A stretch of 64,000 bases of DNA from Muriicola sp. Z0-33 (GCF_026126425.1 NZ_JAFMPW010000008.1:62001-126000), one strand, 5' to 3'. Shown: positions 18,732-27,372, counted from the first letter of the stretch. Made by a program: numbers and translations. Notes: generated from the sequence alone by a model not told the origin.

Positions 18732-19496
18732 TTAGTTGGAAGGAGAATACCCCATCTCCGGGAGCATTACAGCTTCAAAAACCTCATATTTATCAAGGGT
18801 AGCCAGGAAATCATTGTAGGTATTTTGCCACTCTTCTCCCATGGCCTCATTGTTTGCTGCTATTCTGTTGGCATAATCTGCTGCATCTTTTGCAGCTACC
18901 GCAACCATATAAAATTCGCCCCGGGTCCCAAATCCACTCCTATAGACTCTATAGTGCATTTTTGATCCCTTGCTTTCAAATAAGTCTTTTATTGCTTTCA
19001 CCCCTGCTTTTACAGCTGCACGGTTGCCAGGCGTATAATGAAAGTAATGGAACTTTCTGTAATCTTCTCCTTCAATGGTTTGGCTAATTCCACCGGGCAT
19101 ATAAGACATCTCATTGTCCAGGTGAATAATATAGTTTTGTTCTATGTCATAACACTTATCCATACGATCAAAAAGGGCTCCCATTTTGTCTGCTCCCATT
19201 TTCTCGGGAAGATCTCCAAAAACAGGTTGGTCTAACTGGGCCATATTTTCAATTGGTCCTACCCACATATAGCGGTTGTCTGCGGTCTTAGCCACAATAT
19301 TATTCATTTCCTGAATGTTGTGTTTTTTGACGTTATTCATCAATTCTTTACAAACACTTTCATATTCGGCTACCATTGAAGGTTTAACCACATCCTCATG
19401 TACCCAGAAGGCCTGGGATTTTTTGGTTTCCTGTGCCATAAAACATAGAGGAGTTAATAAAAGCGCAATTAAAAAGCTGATTTTCTGTGTTCTCAT
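18732..19496 (-). CDS. Secreted tandem ABM-type barrel protein, paralogue of the preceding gene
   Basis: The 254-residue protein has a signal peptide (1-21, ending CFMAQE). It shares the two-half architecture of its neighbour: first half with QAFWVHEDVVKPSMVAEYESVCKEL and second half with FHYFHYTPGNRAAVKAGVKAIKDLF. Aromatic residues and a conserved Y-R/W-V-G segment recur in both halves. It lies in the same direction as and 197 bases upstream of the paralogue, and 36 bases downstream of the SnoaL-like lipoprotein gene, so those two are probably co-transcribed. Function unknown. Confidence 0.72.
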   Translation of the reverse strand: MRTQKISFLIALLLTPLCFMAQETKKSQAFWVHEDVVKPSMVAEYESVCKELMNNVKKHNIQEMNNIVAKTADNRYMWVGPIENMAQLDQPVFGDLPEKMGADKMGALFDRMDKCYDIEQNYIIHLDNEMSYMPGGISQTIEGEDYRKFHYFHYTPGNRAAVKAGVKAIKDLFESKGSKMHYRVYRSGFGTRGEFYMVAVAAKDAADYANRIAANNEAMGEEWQNTYNDFLATLDKYEVFEAVMLPEMGYSPSN

Positions 19497-19532
19497 AATA
19501 ATTAAAATTTATTGGTTGTGTGATATATTAAT

Positions 19533-20063
19533 TCATTCCAGCACTGGCGGATTTAAAGTGTATCCCAGCTGTTGTAATAATTCCAGTTCGTTAAAATATA
19601 CTGCCTCCTTTATCATCTTGCCAACTGCATTGAACTCTATATGGGTGTAGCCATGAATCTTTACTTTCTTGCCTGTAGGCGCAAATTCTCCGAACATTCC
19701 CGTATTTGTTCCCATGTACACCCATTGAGCAAATAAATTATCTCCTTTAACCTGTACATTATCAACACTTAACCTACCATCTGGAAACCCCTTGAAATAA
19801 ATATTCATATTGGCCTCCATTTCGCTTTTGTTCTCCGCAATCTGGATACCGTTGTGATACTTGACAAAGTTTTCCTCCATAAGTATTGTCAGACTGTCCA
19901 TATTGCTGTTGTTCCAGGCGTATTCAACAAAATTATCGTAGGTATTTCTCAACAATTCTTCATGTGAAATTTCGGCAATGGCTTCGTTCTTTGCTCCAGA
20001 CCATTCTTTACATGATATAAATAGGGCAACTAGTAAAACAATAGCCAAATATGTTGTTTTCAT
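19533..20063 (-). CDS. SnoaL/NTF2-like lipoprotein
   Basis: I place the start at the Met that begins MKTTYLAIVLLVALFISC, because that gives a lipoprotein signal (ending LFISC) while the upstream in-frame Met adds 8 residues with no signal function. The 176-residue product has an NTF2/SnoaL-like fold: WNNSNMDSLTILMEENFVKYHNG, NIYFKGFPDGRLSVDNVQVKGDNLFAQWVYMG, and a final strand pair. Such proteins are polyketide-cyclase-like or ring-hydroxylase-related; here the role is unknown. It is first in a minus-strand run with the two ABM-type genes. Confidence 0.78.
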   Translation of the reverse strand: MKTTYLAIVLLVALFISCKEWSGAKNEAIAEISHEELLRNTYDNFVEYAWNNSNMDSLTILMEENFVKYHNGIQIAENKSEMEANMNIYFKGFPDGRLSVDNVQVKGDNLFAQWVYMGTNTGMFGEFAPTGKKVKIHGYTHIEFNAVGKMIKEAVYFNELELLQQLGYTLNPPVLE

Positions 20064-20203
20064 AAGTACCCGAATTACCCAACTCATTACTAAGCTGTGA
20101 AGCTTTCACTATCTAATAAATTAATTTTAAGGAGAATAATAAATACAACTAGGACGAACATGTAGTTTCTATGTCCGAGAGATCATTTTAAGTTATCTAA
20201 CAG

Positions 20204-20229
20204 TTGTTTCGTTAAATGTTGTATATTTA
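20204..20229 (+). promoter_or_regulatory. Weak candidate promoter of the TPR kinase gene
   Basis: TTG (20204-20206) is followed after 15 bases by TATATTTA (20222-20229), one base from TAnnTTTG. The spacer is shorter than usual. The start codon lies 36 bases further on. Confidence 0.3.
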
Positions 20230-20265
20230 ACTAAGCTCGTATTTCCCCCGGACGAGAATATACCT

Positions 20266-22230
20266 GTGATGAGACATGATCTGTTCAAAGGGCTTATTAC
20301 CTTAGTAATCCTCTTTGGGAATTACGGTCTTCTTAGTTCTCAAATTATCGACTTCACTAGCGAAAAACCCTACAAAAAGGTCTTTGTAGAGACCGACAAT
20401 TTTGGTGCTTCATACCTGGATACCCTGGAAATTGCCTATGCCAGAACTGCAGTAGACACCCTTAAATTCTCTATTCTTAATGACTTGGCTTATTTCTGGC
20501 ACAGCCGTAATCTCAATAAGGCCATGATGTATACCAAAGAAGGCCTGGAACAAGCCCAGGACTGTAATAATTTATTGTGGGAGGGTAGATTTCAGATAAC
20601 GCAGGCAGCCATATTACTGAGGATGGAAAAACTGGATAGTGCTGAGCAGGTTTTGCAGCAGGCCAGTAATAAAGTACTTAAGACCGATTTGCCATTCTTA
20701 AATACACAAATGGGTTATATCTATGAACGGAGGGGACAATTGGGAAGAGCTGCAGATTTTGCTTTAGAATCCTTGAGAATAGGGGAAGAGCTTGGAGATA
20801 TTAAGGCCATGGCACTTGCCTTTAGCGATTTAAGTAATCTGTTCTGGAAACAATCTAGATATGAGAAGGGTCTGGAGTATGGTTTAAAATCTATTCAGCT
20901 ATTTGAAAAGCGAAACATTAACGACCTAGATTATGATTTTACTCTATATGTGGTAGGAAACAATTATCTGGCACTAAAGATGTACGATGAGGCCTTGCGG
21001 TACTATGAATATGCCATTACCATTGGAGAACGGTATGGATTTTACAATAACCTTAGTGATGTATATATTTCTCTGGTAGACTTATATGCCTATTTGAACA
21101 GGTTTGATGAAGCGGCAGAAGCAGGACAAAGTGCAATTAAGTATGCAGAATTGCTGCAGAACAACTTTATGCAGATGCGTTCTTATCTTTCGATTGGAAA
21201 ACTTTTAAATCTTCAGGGTAAATATACCAGCGCCATTAGTAGCCTAAGGAAATGTATAGAAACCGCTACCGAAGATTTTGGAGATTCTTACTATCTCAGT
21301 ATTGCATATGAAACCCTGGGGAAGGCTTATGCAGGCAATCATCAGTACGAGGAGGCATATCAGGCTTTCGCAGAATATGACAAATTAAAGAAAAGTGTTT
21401 TTACAGCAGAAGCAGACCAGCGTATTTCTCTATTGCAAACCGAGTTCGATGTAGCCCAAAAAGACGGAACAATTCAACTTCAGGAAACACAAATTTCCAA
21501 GCAAAGGACCAGGCAGACCTTGATTATCATTATTGCTGCCTTATTGCTCATGCTCTTATTATTAGCCTATAAAGCTATTAAAAACAATGTGAGAAAGAAC
21601 AAACTGCTTCAGCAGCAAAATCGGGAAAAGGAATTTTTACTAAAAGAGATTCACCATCGTGTTAAAAATAATCTGGAAATAGTATCGAGCCTACTCTCAT
21701 TACAATCAGAAATAATTGATGACCCAGATGTAATTGAAGCCATGCGTAAAAGCCAACAACGTGTACAAAGCATGAGTATGATTCATCAAAAACTTTATCA
21801 GGGGCAAAGTCTGGCCGCAATTGAAATGAAGGATTATTTTATGAACCTGGGAAATTATCTGATTAGTTCTTATGGGGCTAAAGAACAAATAAGTCTATGC
21901 TGCGATATGGAAACTTTGGAGTTAGATGTAGATATAGCTATTCCTATCGGACTTATTGTCAATGAATTAATTACCAATGCCATGAAATACGCCTTTCCCG
22001 GTGGACAAAAGGGTAAAATTGTGATTACCCTAAAAGAAGTAGATTCACTTTTATACCTGACCGTGAAAGACAATGGAGTAGGGAAGTCGGGTAATTTAAG
22101 GGTAGAAGGAACGGGGTTTGGAACCCAATTAATTGAGTTGTTAACCCGCCAGTTAGACGGTAAAATGAAGTTGATGAATGCAAAAGGTACTAAGGTGTTT
22201 TTTGAATTTCAATTGAACAAAGCTGCTTAA
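20266..22230 (+). CDS. TPR-containing histidine kinase (HisKA_2 type)
   Basis: The 654-residue protein has a short signal-like start, a long TPR helical array (about 40-400; repeats such as AADFALESLRIGEELGD and YDEALRYYEYAITIGE), a single membrane helix (about 417-436), and a cytoplasmic kinase. The kinase phosphoacceptor region is KEIHHRVKNNL with H463/H464, the HisKA_2 (HWE-like) form, followed by a GHKL ATPase with the N box N566-E-L-I-T-N. The TPR part probably lies in the periplasm or cytoplasm depending on topology. It is followed after 2 bases by a LytTR response regulator, its likely partner. The trigger signal is unknown. Confidence 0.88.
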   Translation: MMRHDLFKGLITLVILFGNYGLLSSQIIDFTSEKPYKKVFVETDNFGASYLDTLEIAYARTAVDTLKFSILNDLAYFWHSRNLNKAMMYTKEGLEQAQDCNNLLWEGRFQITQAAILLRMEKLDSAEQVLQQASNKVLKTDLPFLNTQMGYIYERRGQLGRAADFALESLRIGEELGDIKAMALAFSDLSNLFWKQSRYEKGLEYGLKSIQLFEKRNINDLDYDFTLYVVGNNYLALKMYDEALRYYEYAITIGERYGFYNNLSDVYISLVDLYAYLNRFDEAAEAGQSAIKYAELLQNNFMQMRSYLSIGKLLNLQGKYTSAISSLRKCIETATEDFGDSYYLSIAYETLGKAYAGNHQYEEAYQAFAEYDKLKKSVFTAEADQRISLLQTEFDVAQKDGTIQLQETQISKQRTRQTLIIIIAALLLMLLLLAYKAIKNNVRKNKLLQQQNREKEFLLKEIHHRVKNNLEIVSSLLSLQSEIIDDPDVIEAMRKSQQRVQSMSMIHQKLYQGQSLAAIEMKDYFMNLGNYLISSYGAKEQISLCCDMETLELDVDIAIPIGLIVNELITNAMKYAFPGGQKGKIVITLKEVDSLLYLTVKDNGVGKSGNLRVEGTGFGTQLIELLTRQLDGKMKLMNAKGTKVFFEFQLNKAA

Positions 22231-22232
22231 AA

Positions 22233-22967
22233 ATGAAGAATTCTTTACGCATATTTATAGTTGAAGATGATATGATCATTGCCGCAAATGTGGCAATGCA
22301 ATTATCCAAGTTGGGTTATGATGTCTTAGGCATAGCATCCAGGGGAGAGGAAGCTTTGGCGCATTGTAAATTAAATCCGCCAGATCTAATTTTAATGGAC
22401 ATAAATCTCAAGGGGAAATTAGACGGGATAGCAACCGTAAAAGCCATCCAGCAATTTTGTGACATTCCAGTTATCTATCTTACGGCCAATAGCGATGAAG
22501 GCACATTTTCTAATGCAAAGACTACACATCCGTATGCCTTTATTTCCAAACCTTTCAATCAGATAGATTTAGAACGAACCATAGCTCTAGTAGCACAACA
22601 ACTTACGTTAAGGCATGAAGAGGAGCGCCCTGTAAATTACGATTTGGAAGTGTTGAATGATCGTATTTTTATACGGCATAATGGGAAGATGGTAAAACTC
22701 TTACTAGAGGATATTCATTATATTGAAGCAGATCGGAATTATTGCCATATTCTTACCAGCGACAATAAATATTTGTTGGTCAGTACCCTAAAAACTCTTG
22801 AAGAGGAGCTATTTGGAACAAGATTAATGCGTGTACACAGGTCTTTTATAGTGAATCTAGCCAAATTAGATGTTGTGGCAGAGAGCCATTTGGAAATTAA
22901 ACGCAAAGTAATTCCTATAAGTAAATCTTATAAAGACAGGCTGCTGTCCAGGATTCATACCATCTGA
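22233..22967 (+). CDS. LytTR-family response regulator
   Basis: The 244-residue protein has a receiver domain (1-125) with phospho-acceptor D56 in LILMDIN and the conserved K in AFISKPF, then a LytTR DNA-binding domain (about 140-244) with FIRHNGKMVKLLLEDIHYIEADRNYCHI and RVHRSFIVN. It would bind direct-repeat LytTR sites. It overlaps its kinase operon by a 2-base gap and forms a two-gene unit. HisKA_2 kinases with LytTR regulators are a known combination in Bacteroidota. It is distinct in sequence from the second LytTR regulator at 28514-29269. Confidence 0.9.
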   Translation: MKNSLRIFIVEDDMIIAANVAMQLSKLGYDVLGIASRGEEALAHCKLNPPDLILMDINLKGKLDGIATVKAIQQFCDIPVIYLTANSDEGTFSNAKTTHPYAFISKPFNQIDLERTIALVAQQLTLRHEEERPVNYDLEVLNDRIFIRHNGKMVKLLLEDIHYIEADRNYCHILTSDNKYLLVSTLKTLEEELFGTRLMRVHRSFIVNLAKLDVVAESHLEIKRKVIPISKSYKDRLLSRIHTI

Positions 22968-22970
22968 TAA

Positions 22971-23594
22971 TCAAAAGTTCCTGTCCTTTTTTAAGCTGTT
23001 GTTCATTGCCTTTACAATGGCCTTTGAAGCTGCCCCTTTTTCCTCTAGTTCTCTTTTGATGTTTTCATGGTCGTGCTCTCTTCCCTGTGAAAGCTTATAT
23101 GCGGCCTGTACCTCTTTTATTTCAATCTTAAACCCCACAATACCCTTAATCTGTCTCATGGTGTTTTTGGACATATTATGTAAAGAGACCGGGTTTTTTG
23201 AATTGGTTTCGTACTTGTCTACCAATTTATGCAGTGAGTTCAATACGGCCGCTTCATCCAAAATGGTTAACCTCCCGTAAATATGAACTGCGATATAATT
23301 CCATGTAGGTACTTCCTCCTCTTTGTACCAGGAAGATGAAATATAACTATGGGGTCCGTTAAAAATACAAAGCACCTCCTTCTGCTCATCAAAATTTTGC
23401 CACTGCGGATTGGCTTTGGCAATATGACCTACCAGAAATTCCTTGCCATTTTCATCCATTTCTAATTCTAGCGGGATATGTGTGGCCCATGGCCGGCCAC
23501 TAACCTCATTTACCAAAATTGCAAAGGCATTTTCCCGAATGAACTCCTTTACTTCCGAAAGCTGTTCATGCTTATACTGTTTTGGTATATACAT
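22971..23594 (-). CDS. paiB: FMN-binding negative transcriptional regulator family protein (PaiB-like)
   Basis: The 207-residue protein matches PaiB: MYIPKQYKHEQ at the start, GRPWATHIPLELE, GHIAKANPQWQNF, VLCIFNGPHSYISSSWY, and VPTWNYIAVHIYGRL, all in a split-barrel flavin-binding fold. PaiB in Bacillus is linked to repression of sporulation and degradative-enzyme genes; in other phyla the function is open and the protein may be a flavin-dependent oxidoreductase-like protein. The gene is convergent with the LytTR regulator (3 bases apart) and 15 bases downstream of the DUF3179 gene in the same direction. Confidence 0.88.
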   Translation of the reverse strand: MYIPKQYKHEQLSEVKEFIRENAFAILVNEVSGRPWATHIPLELEMDENGKEFLVGHIAKANPQWQNFDEQKEVLCIFNGPHSYISSSWYKEEEVPTWNYIAVHIYGRLTILDEAAVLNSLHKLVDKYETNSKNPVSLHNMSKNTMRQIKGIVGFKIEIKEVQAAYKLSQGREHDHENIKRELEEKGAASKAIVKAMNNSLKKDRNF

Positions 23595-23609
23595 CTTCTG
23601 GTATGGATT

Positions 23610-24362
23610 TTAGTTTACAAACTTTTCAACTATTTTGGAGACATCATTATATTTTCTCCAGGAATCTGGTCTTTCAAAATCCTGATTGCTTATTAAGACT
23701 TTAGCATTGGAGAAGTTTTCCTTGACATCTTTCCATTGGGTGTCTTTCCAATAAATCTGGTCTAGTTTACGAAGCCCCACTCCTTTAAGCGGGCCGGAAA
23801 CAGCCCTGTCTATTAACGGCCACCAAAGGCTCTCTGTCTCCCGGTCCCAAAGAATAAAGCCGTCTAAACCTTCCCAAACCTTCGGGTCAAAATACGTATA
23901 ACCACTAACGGCAAAAGTAAATACTTTGTCGGCGTAAGTCCTTTTATAGATGGCACCGAGATCTGCAAGGATGCAATAGGCAGCAAAAATTGGTTCCCCG
24001 CCAATAACATCATTAACCACCTCGTGCCTTGTTAAATCTTTTACGGAATAAGCCCTAACCTGATCATCTTTATAGGCTACAAGGAATCTATCGGTGTCTT
24101 CCCAGTGATTGTCGGCTTCTGAAACGGTTTCAAATTTCGGAGTTATAAGTGCTGGGAATTTTTCGCGCCCGATGCCATAGTGGAATTGTTTTGGTTTCAA
24201 TTCCAGATTGTTGATCTTAAAATGCTCTTTTTCGTTGATGCCTCCATATAGCATTTTGTTGCCTTCTTTTTCAAAGAATTTACCGTTCTCCACTGCAATG
24301 GGCCGTTGGGCAAAGGTGTATATGCCAAAAAGAAGGAATACTGCAAGAATAATATATTTCAT
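23610..24362 (-). CDS. DUF3179 domain protein, secreted
   Basis: I choose the Met at 24362 (MKYIILAVFLLFGIYTFAQ) over an upstream in-frame Met, because it gives a clean signal peptide; the product is 250 residues. The mature protein follows the DUF3179 pattern: FPALITPKF, RAYSVKDLTRHEVVNDVIGGEPIFAAYC, FAVSGYTYFDPKVW, WDRETESLWWPL, AVSGPLKGVGL. The family usually has a second Cys in the YCPLC segment; here it reads YCILA with the second Cys missing. Function of the family is unknown. It is divergent from the TPR gene at 24515, whose upstream control region lies in the shared 152-base gap. Confidence 0.82.
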   Translation of the reverse strand: MKYIILAVFLLFGIYTFAQRPIAVENGKFFEKEGNKMLYGGINEKEHFKINNLELKPKQFHYGIGREKFPALITPKFETVSEADNHWEDTDRFLVAYKDDQVRAYSVKDLTRHEVVNDVIGGEPIFAAYCILADLGAIYKRTYADKVFTFAVSGYTYFDPKVWEGLDGFILWDRETESLWWPLIDRAVSGPLKGVGLRKLDQIYWKDTQWKDVKENFSNAKVLISNQDFERPDSWRKYNDVSKIVEKFVN

Positions 24363-24417
24363 TTTACTATAATTTTTGGAATGCTTCAAATTTAGCAGCA
24401 AAAATAACAACCCAATT

Positions 24418-24488
24418 ACAATCCAGCCTGAAATTATGACAATTGGGTCTTCTTTTTTTCAAATAGGAACAGAATAGAATCAATTTTG
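24418..24488 (+). promoter_or_regulatory. LytTR-type operator and -7 element upstream of the secreted TPR gene (site D)
   Basis: Two half-sites, ACAATCCAG (24418-24426) and ACAATTGGG (24439-24447), start 21 bases apart, the spacing of LytTR direct-repeat operators. A CAATTTTG element ends at 24488, the same 71-base total length as in the three other sites of this locus. The first half-site is the least conserved of the set. An alternative reading is that ACCCAATT (24410-24417) and AATTGGGT (24441-24448) form a stem followed by a T-rich run. Confidence 0.6.
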
Positions 24489-24514
24489 CCTCATAAATCA
24501 AATAAATTAAAAAG

Positions 24515-25153
24515 ATGAAAAATTTAATACTAGTAACTTTATTATTATTTAGCGCAGTAACATCTGCTCAGGATCAATATTCCAAGGGGATGCAAAAGGC
24601 CTTTGAACTCTGGGGTGAAAATAAAACTACTGAGGCTTCTAACCTTTTCGAAAGAATAGCTTCGGTAGAAATGGATAATTGGGTACCCGCCTATTATGTA
24701 GCACAGATTAATACAATAATCTCATTTGGTGAGCAAGACAAGGAAAAGTTAACACAGCAATTGGGGAAAGCTAAAGAATTTATAGATATAGCCAATGCCA
24801 TTTCTCCTGATAATCCGGAAATTCTGATTCAACAGGCCATGATAAATACGGCATGGATTGCTTTTGACGGGGCAACTTATGGGATGGAATACTCCGCTAA
24901 AAATGTGGCTATTTATAGCAAAGCATTAGAGATAGCCCCTGACAATCCTCGAGTGGTTTTCTCCAAAGCAGAGTGGGATATGGGTGCAGCCAGGTATTTT
25001 GGTAAAGACATCAGTCCATATTGCAAAGATGTTGAGCGTGCCTTGGAACTTTTTGTTAATTTTAAACCAGCATCCGATTTTCATCCAAATTGGGGAATGG
25101 ACAGGGCGCAAATGGTTCTTGACAACTGTGGGGAACAAGCCCAGGAAGATTAA
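24515..25153 (+). CDS. Secreted TPR-like protein, first gene of the 2TM/LytTR locus
   Basis: The 212-residue protein has a signal peptide (1-18, ending VTSAQ). The mature part is helical with TPR-like units: KGMQKAFELWGENKTTEASNLFERIAS and KALEIAPDNPRVVFSKAEWDM, plus a charged LTQQLGKAKEFIDIANAISPDNPE between them. It may be a periplasmic sensor or scaffold. It lies 29 bases upstream of the LytS-type kinase, and its promoter has the same operator layout as the internal 2TM promoters, which suggests that it belongs to the same regulon. Function unknown beyond the fold. Confidence 0.8.
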   Translation: MKNLILVTLLLFSAVTSAQDQYSKGMQKAFELWGENKTTEASNLFERIASVEMDNWVPAYYVAQINTIISFGEQDKEKLTQQLGKAKEFIDIANAISPDNPEILIQQAMINTAWIAFDGATYGMEYSAKNVAIYSKALEIAPDNPRVVFSKAEWDMGAARYFGKDISPYCKDVERALELFVNFKPASDFHPNWGMDRAQMVLDNCGEQAQED

Positions 25154-25182
25154 TTTAAGTTGTACTATACTAAGTTGAAGCA

Positions 25183-26514
25183 ATGAGATATATAGGGAAG
25201 ACACTGGTAGTAGGAGTATTGATAGGATTATTGCTTGCGGGTATATCTCTTGGGCTTCAATTCTTGTCTGGGGAGCAAATAGAGTTCAACGGTGCTTTCT
25301 GGACTAATTTAGGTTATTACCAGCTTTATTCGGTAATACTAACGTTTATAAATGGTATTTTTTTCGACTATTTGAATAACAAAGTAGTATGGAAAAAGTA
25401 CAAAAAATACAGAATACTTATCGGTGCTGTGGGTGGGGTGGTACTCACCATGCTGGGCATATTCTGGATTCGTATTCTCATCAATATGGGATTCGAAGGT
25501 CTGGGATGGGATGAGTTCATTGCCAATGAAAGGGCTATATATTATGCCGTCTCCTTGCTGATTACCATTGTAGTTTCCGTATTCTTTCACGCCGTTTATT
25601 TCTACAGATCACTTCAGGAGAAGAAGGTAAAAGAACATAAGATTATCGCAGGTACGGCCTCGGCTAAATTTGACGCCTTAAAAAATCAATTGGATCCCCA
25701 TTTTTTGTTCAATAGCCTAAATGTGCTGACCAGTCTTATTGAAGAGGACCCGGACCAGGCGCAGAAATTTACTACCTCTCTCTCCAAAGTATACCGATAT
25801 GTATTGGAACAGAAGAACAAAGATCTGGTTACTGTAGATGAGGAATTACAATTCGCAAAGACCTACGTTCGATTGCTTAAGATGCGGTTTGAAGACAGCA
25901 TTATTTTTGACATCCCGGATCAGTCCAGTAATCCTGAGGCCAAAATAGTGCCATTATCCCTGCAGCTCTTATTAGAGAACGCAGTAAAGCATAATGTGGT
26001 GACCGCTTCCAATCCTTTACACATAAAAGTATTTGAACAGGATGGGAGGCTCACTATTAGTAATAACCTGCAAGAGAAGCAGGTGGTTAAAAAGAGCAGT
26101 GGCGTAGGACTTGTAAATATTCAACAACGCTATGATATTTTATCTAACAGAAGTGTAGATATAGAAAAGACTGCTTCAGATTTTAGTGTTTCAATACCCA
26201 TGTTAACAAAGCAAATATCTGTTATGGAAACACAAAAGTCACATATAGCAGAAAAGCGGTATCAAAAGGCAAAAGAAAGAGTGGAGGCCATAAAAGGCTT
26301 TTATGGAAATGCAATGGCATATTGCATTGTAATCCCTTTTCTAATATATCTGAACTATAGAACAACAGATTTCCCCTGGGTGATCTTCCCTATTTTAGGG
26401 TGGGGATTTGGACTTACTATACACGGTATGGAGGCCTATGGATATAATCCGCTATGGGGTAAAAGTTGGGAGGAAAAAAAGATCAGGGAGTTTATGGAAG
26501 AAGATGATTTTTAA
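25183..26514 (+). CDS. LytS-type histidine kinase fused to a C-terminal 2TM domain
   Basis: The 443-residue protein has four membrane helices (about 5-145), a His_kinase domain with phospho-acceptor in D171-P-H173-F-L-F-N-S, and a GHKL ATPase with L264-E-N266. The end (358-443) is a 2TM domain, KRYQKAKERVEAIKGFYGN..., the same domain as in the five genes that follow. So the kinase carries an extra membrane pair and a C-terminal tail of the shape G-K-S-W-E-E-K-K-I-R-E. The likely partner is the LytTR regulator at 28514-29269. The 2TM tail may let the kinase sense or assemble with the small 2TM proteins; that is inference. Confidence 0.9.
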   Translation: MRYIGKTLVVGVLIGLLLAGISLGLQFLSGEQIEFNGAFWTNLGYYQLYSVILTFINGIFFDYLNNKVVWKKYKKYRILIGAVGGVVLTMLGIFWIRILINMGFEGLGWDEFIANERAIYYAVSLLITIVVSVFFHAVYFYRSLQEKKVKEHKIIAGTASAKFDALKNQLDPHFLFNSLNVLTSLIEEDPDQAQKFTTSLSKVYRYVLEQKNKDLVTVDEELQFAKTYVRLLKMRFEDSIIFDIPDQSSNPEAKIVPLSLQLLLENAVKHNVVTASNPLHIKVFEQDGRLTISNNLQEKQVVKKSSGVGLVNIQQRYDILSNRSVDIEKTASDFSVSIPMLTKQISVMETQKSHIAEKRYQKAKERVEAIKGFYGNAMAYCIVIPFLIYLNYRTTDFPWVIFPILGWGFGLTIHGMEAYGYNPLWGKSWEEKKIREFMEEDDF

Positions 26515-26541
26515 CCTTTTACAAGCTAAATAACTGCACTT

Positions 26542-26612
26542 ACAATTCGTCCTGTACTATGTGCAATTCGGTAATTAATATTTCTTAAAGCACTCCTGAA
26601 TTGGAACGTTTG
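26542..26612 (+). promoter_or_regulatory. LytTR-type operator and -7 element upstream of the first 2TM gene (site A)
   Basis: Half-sites ACAATTCGT (26542-26550) and GCAATTCGG (26563-26571) begin 21 bases apart. A TTTG-type element (AACGTTTG, 26605-26612) follows after a fixed gap and the start codon is 25 bases further on. The half-site resembles the known LytTR/AgrA site (A/T)ACAGTTAAG. The same layout occurs at sites B, C and D. Confidence 0.75.
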
Positions 26613-26636
26613 TACTATAATTTAAGCAACTGAAAA

Positions 26637-26939
26637 ATGCAACAACAAAAGATAAATACACCAGATATTGATAGCGAAAGCAAGTACTTAAGAGCCAAGG
26701 AACGAGTGAAAGCCATGAAAGGCTTTTTTTACAACTTATTGACCTATATTTTCGTCATCCCTATGCTCATATGGTTGAACTACATAACGACAGATTTCCC
26801 CTGGGTGTTTTTCCCGATTTTTAGTTGGGGTATTGGACTGGTCATACACGGTATGGTGGTCTTTGGATACAATCCGTTTTGGGGGAAAAGCTGGCAAGAG
26901 AGAAAGATCAGACAACTGATGGAAAAAGACGAATTTTAA
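26637..26939 (+). CDS. Small 2TM-domain membrane protein, first of five
   Basis: The 100-residue protein is a lone 2TM domain (Pfam-type 2TM): a basic amphipathic start YLRAKERVKAMKGFF, helix one LLTYIFVIPMLIWLNY, the T-T-D-F-P-W-V loop, helix two FFPIFSWGIGLVIHGMV, and the tail NPFWGKSWQERKIRQLMEKDEF. The function of the domain is not known. It lies 122 bases after the kinase and has its own LytTR-type operator. It is closest in sequence to the kinase tail and to the next gene. Confidence 0.88.
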   Translation: MQQQKINTPDIDSESKYLRAKERVKAMKGFFYNLLTYIFVIPMLIWLNYITTDFPWVFFPIFSWGIGLVIHGMVVFGYNPFWGKSWQERKIRQLMEKDEF

Positions 26940-26966
26940 TCTGTTTTCATTTAAATGAGCATTAGT

Positions 26967-27037
26967 ACAATTCATCCAGTGCAAAGCACAACTCGGTAGT
27001 TTGTTTTTCTAAAAAAGCCAGAATAGTCAGACTTTTG
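26967..27037 (+). promoter_or_regulatory. LytTR-type operator and -7 element upstream of the second 2TM gene (site B)
   Basis: Half-sites ACAATTCAT (26967-26975) and ACAACTCGG (26988-26996) begin 21 bases apart. A GACTTTTG element (27030-27037) follows at the same distance as in the other sites; the start codon lies 24 bases further on. Confidence 0.75.
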
Positions 27038-27060
27038 GAAGGTAATTAAACAACGAAACA

Positions 27061-27372
27061 ATGGAGCTTAAAACAATGCATACAGCAGATAATAATATCG
27101 AAAGAAAATATTTAAGAGCCAAGGAGCGGGTTAAAACTTTGAAGGAATTTTATTGTCATTTAACCATTTATCTGATAATTATTCCCTGTCTCATCTGGCT
27201 GAATTATAAAACGACAGATTTCCCCTGGGTGATCTTCCCTATTTTGGGATGGGGTTTTGGCCTTACCATGCACGCAATGGAAGCCTTTGGATATAATCCG
27301 TTATGGGGAAAGAGATGGGAGGAAAAAAAGATCAGAGAGTTGATGGAAAAGGATGATTTTATGCTCTTTTAA
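27061..27372 (+). CDS. Small 2TM-domain membrane protein, second of five
   Basis: The 103-residue product has the full 2TM pattern, with KYLRAKERVKTLKEFYCHLTIYLIIIP, the TTDFPW loop and GFGLTMHAMEAFGYNPLWGKRWEEKKIRELMEKDDF. The tail is almost the same as the C-terminal domain of the kinase. The start codon choice (27061) leaves a 7-residue variable leader before the conserved part. It is preceded by its own operator and followed by another. Confidence 0.88.
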   Translation: MELKTMHTADNNIERKYLRAKERVKTLKEFYCHLTIYLIIIPCLIWLNYKTTDFPWVIFPILGWGFGLTMHAMEAFGYNPLWGKRWEEKKIRELMEKDDFMLF

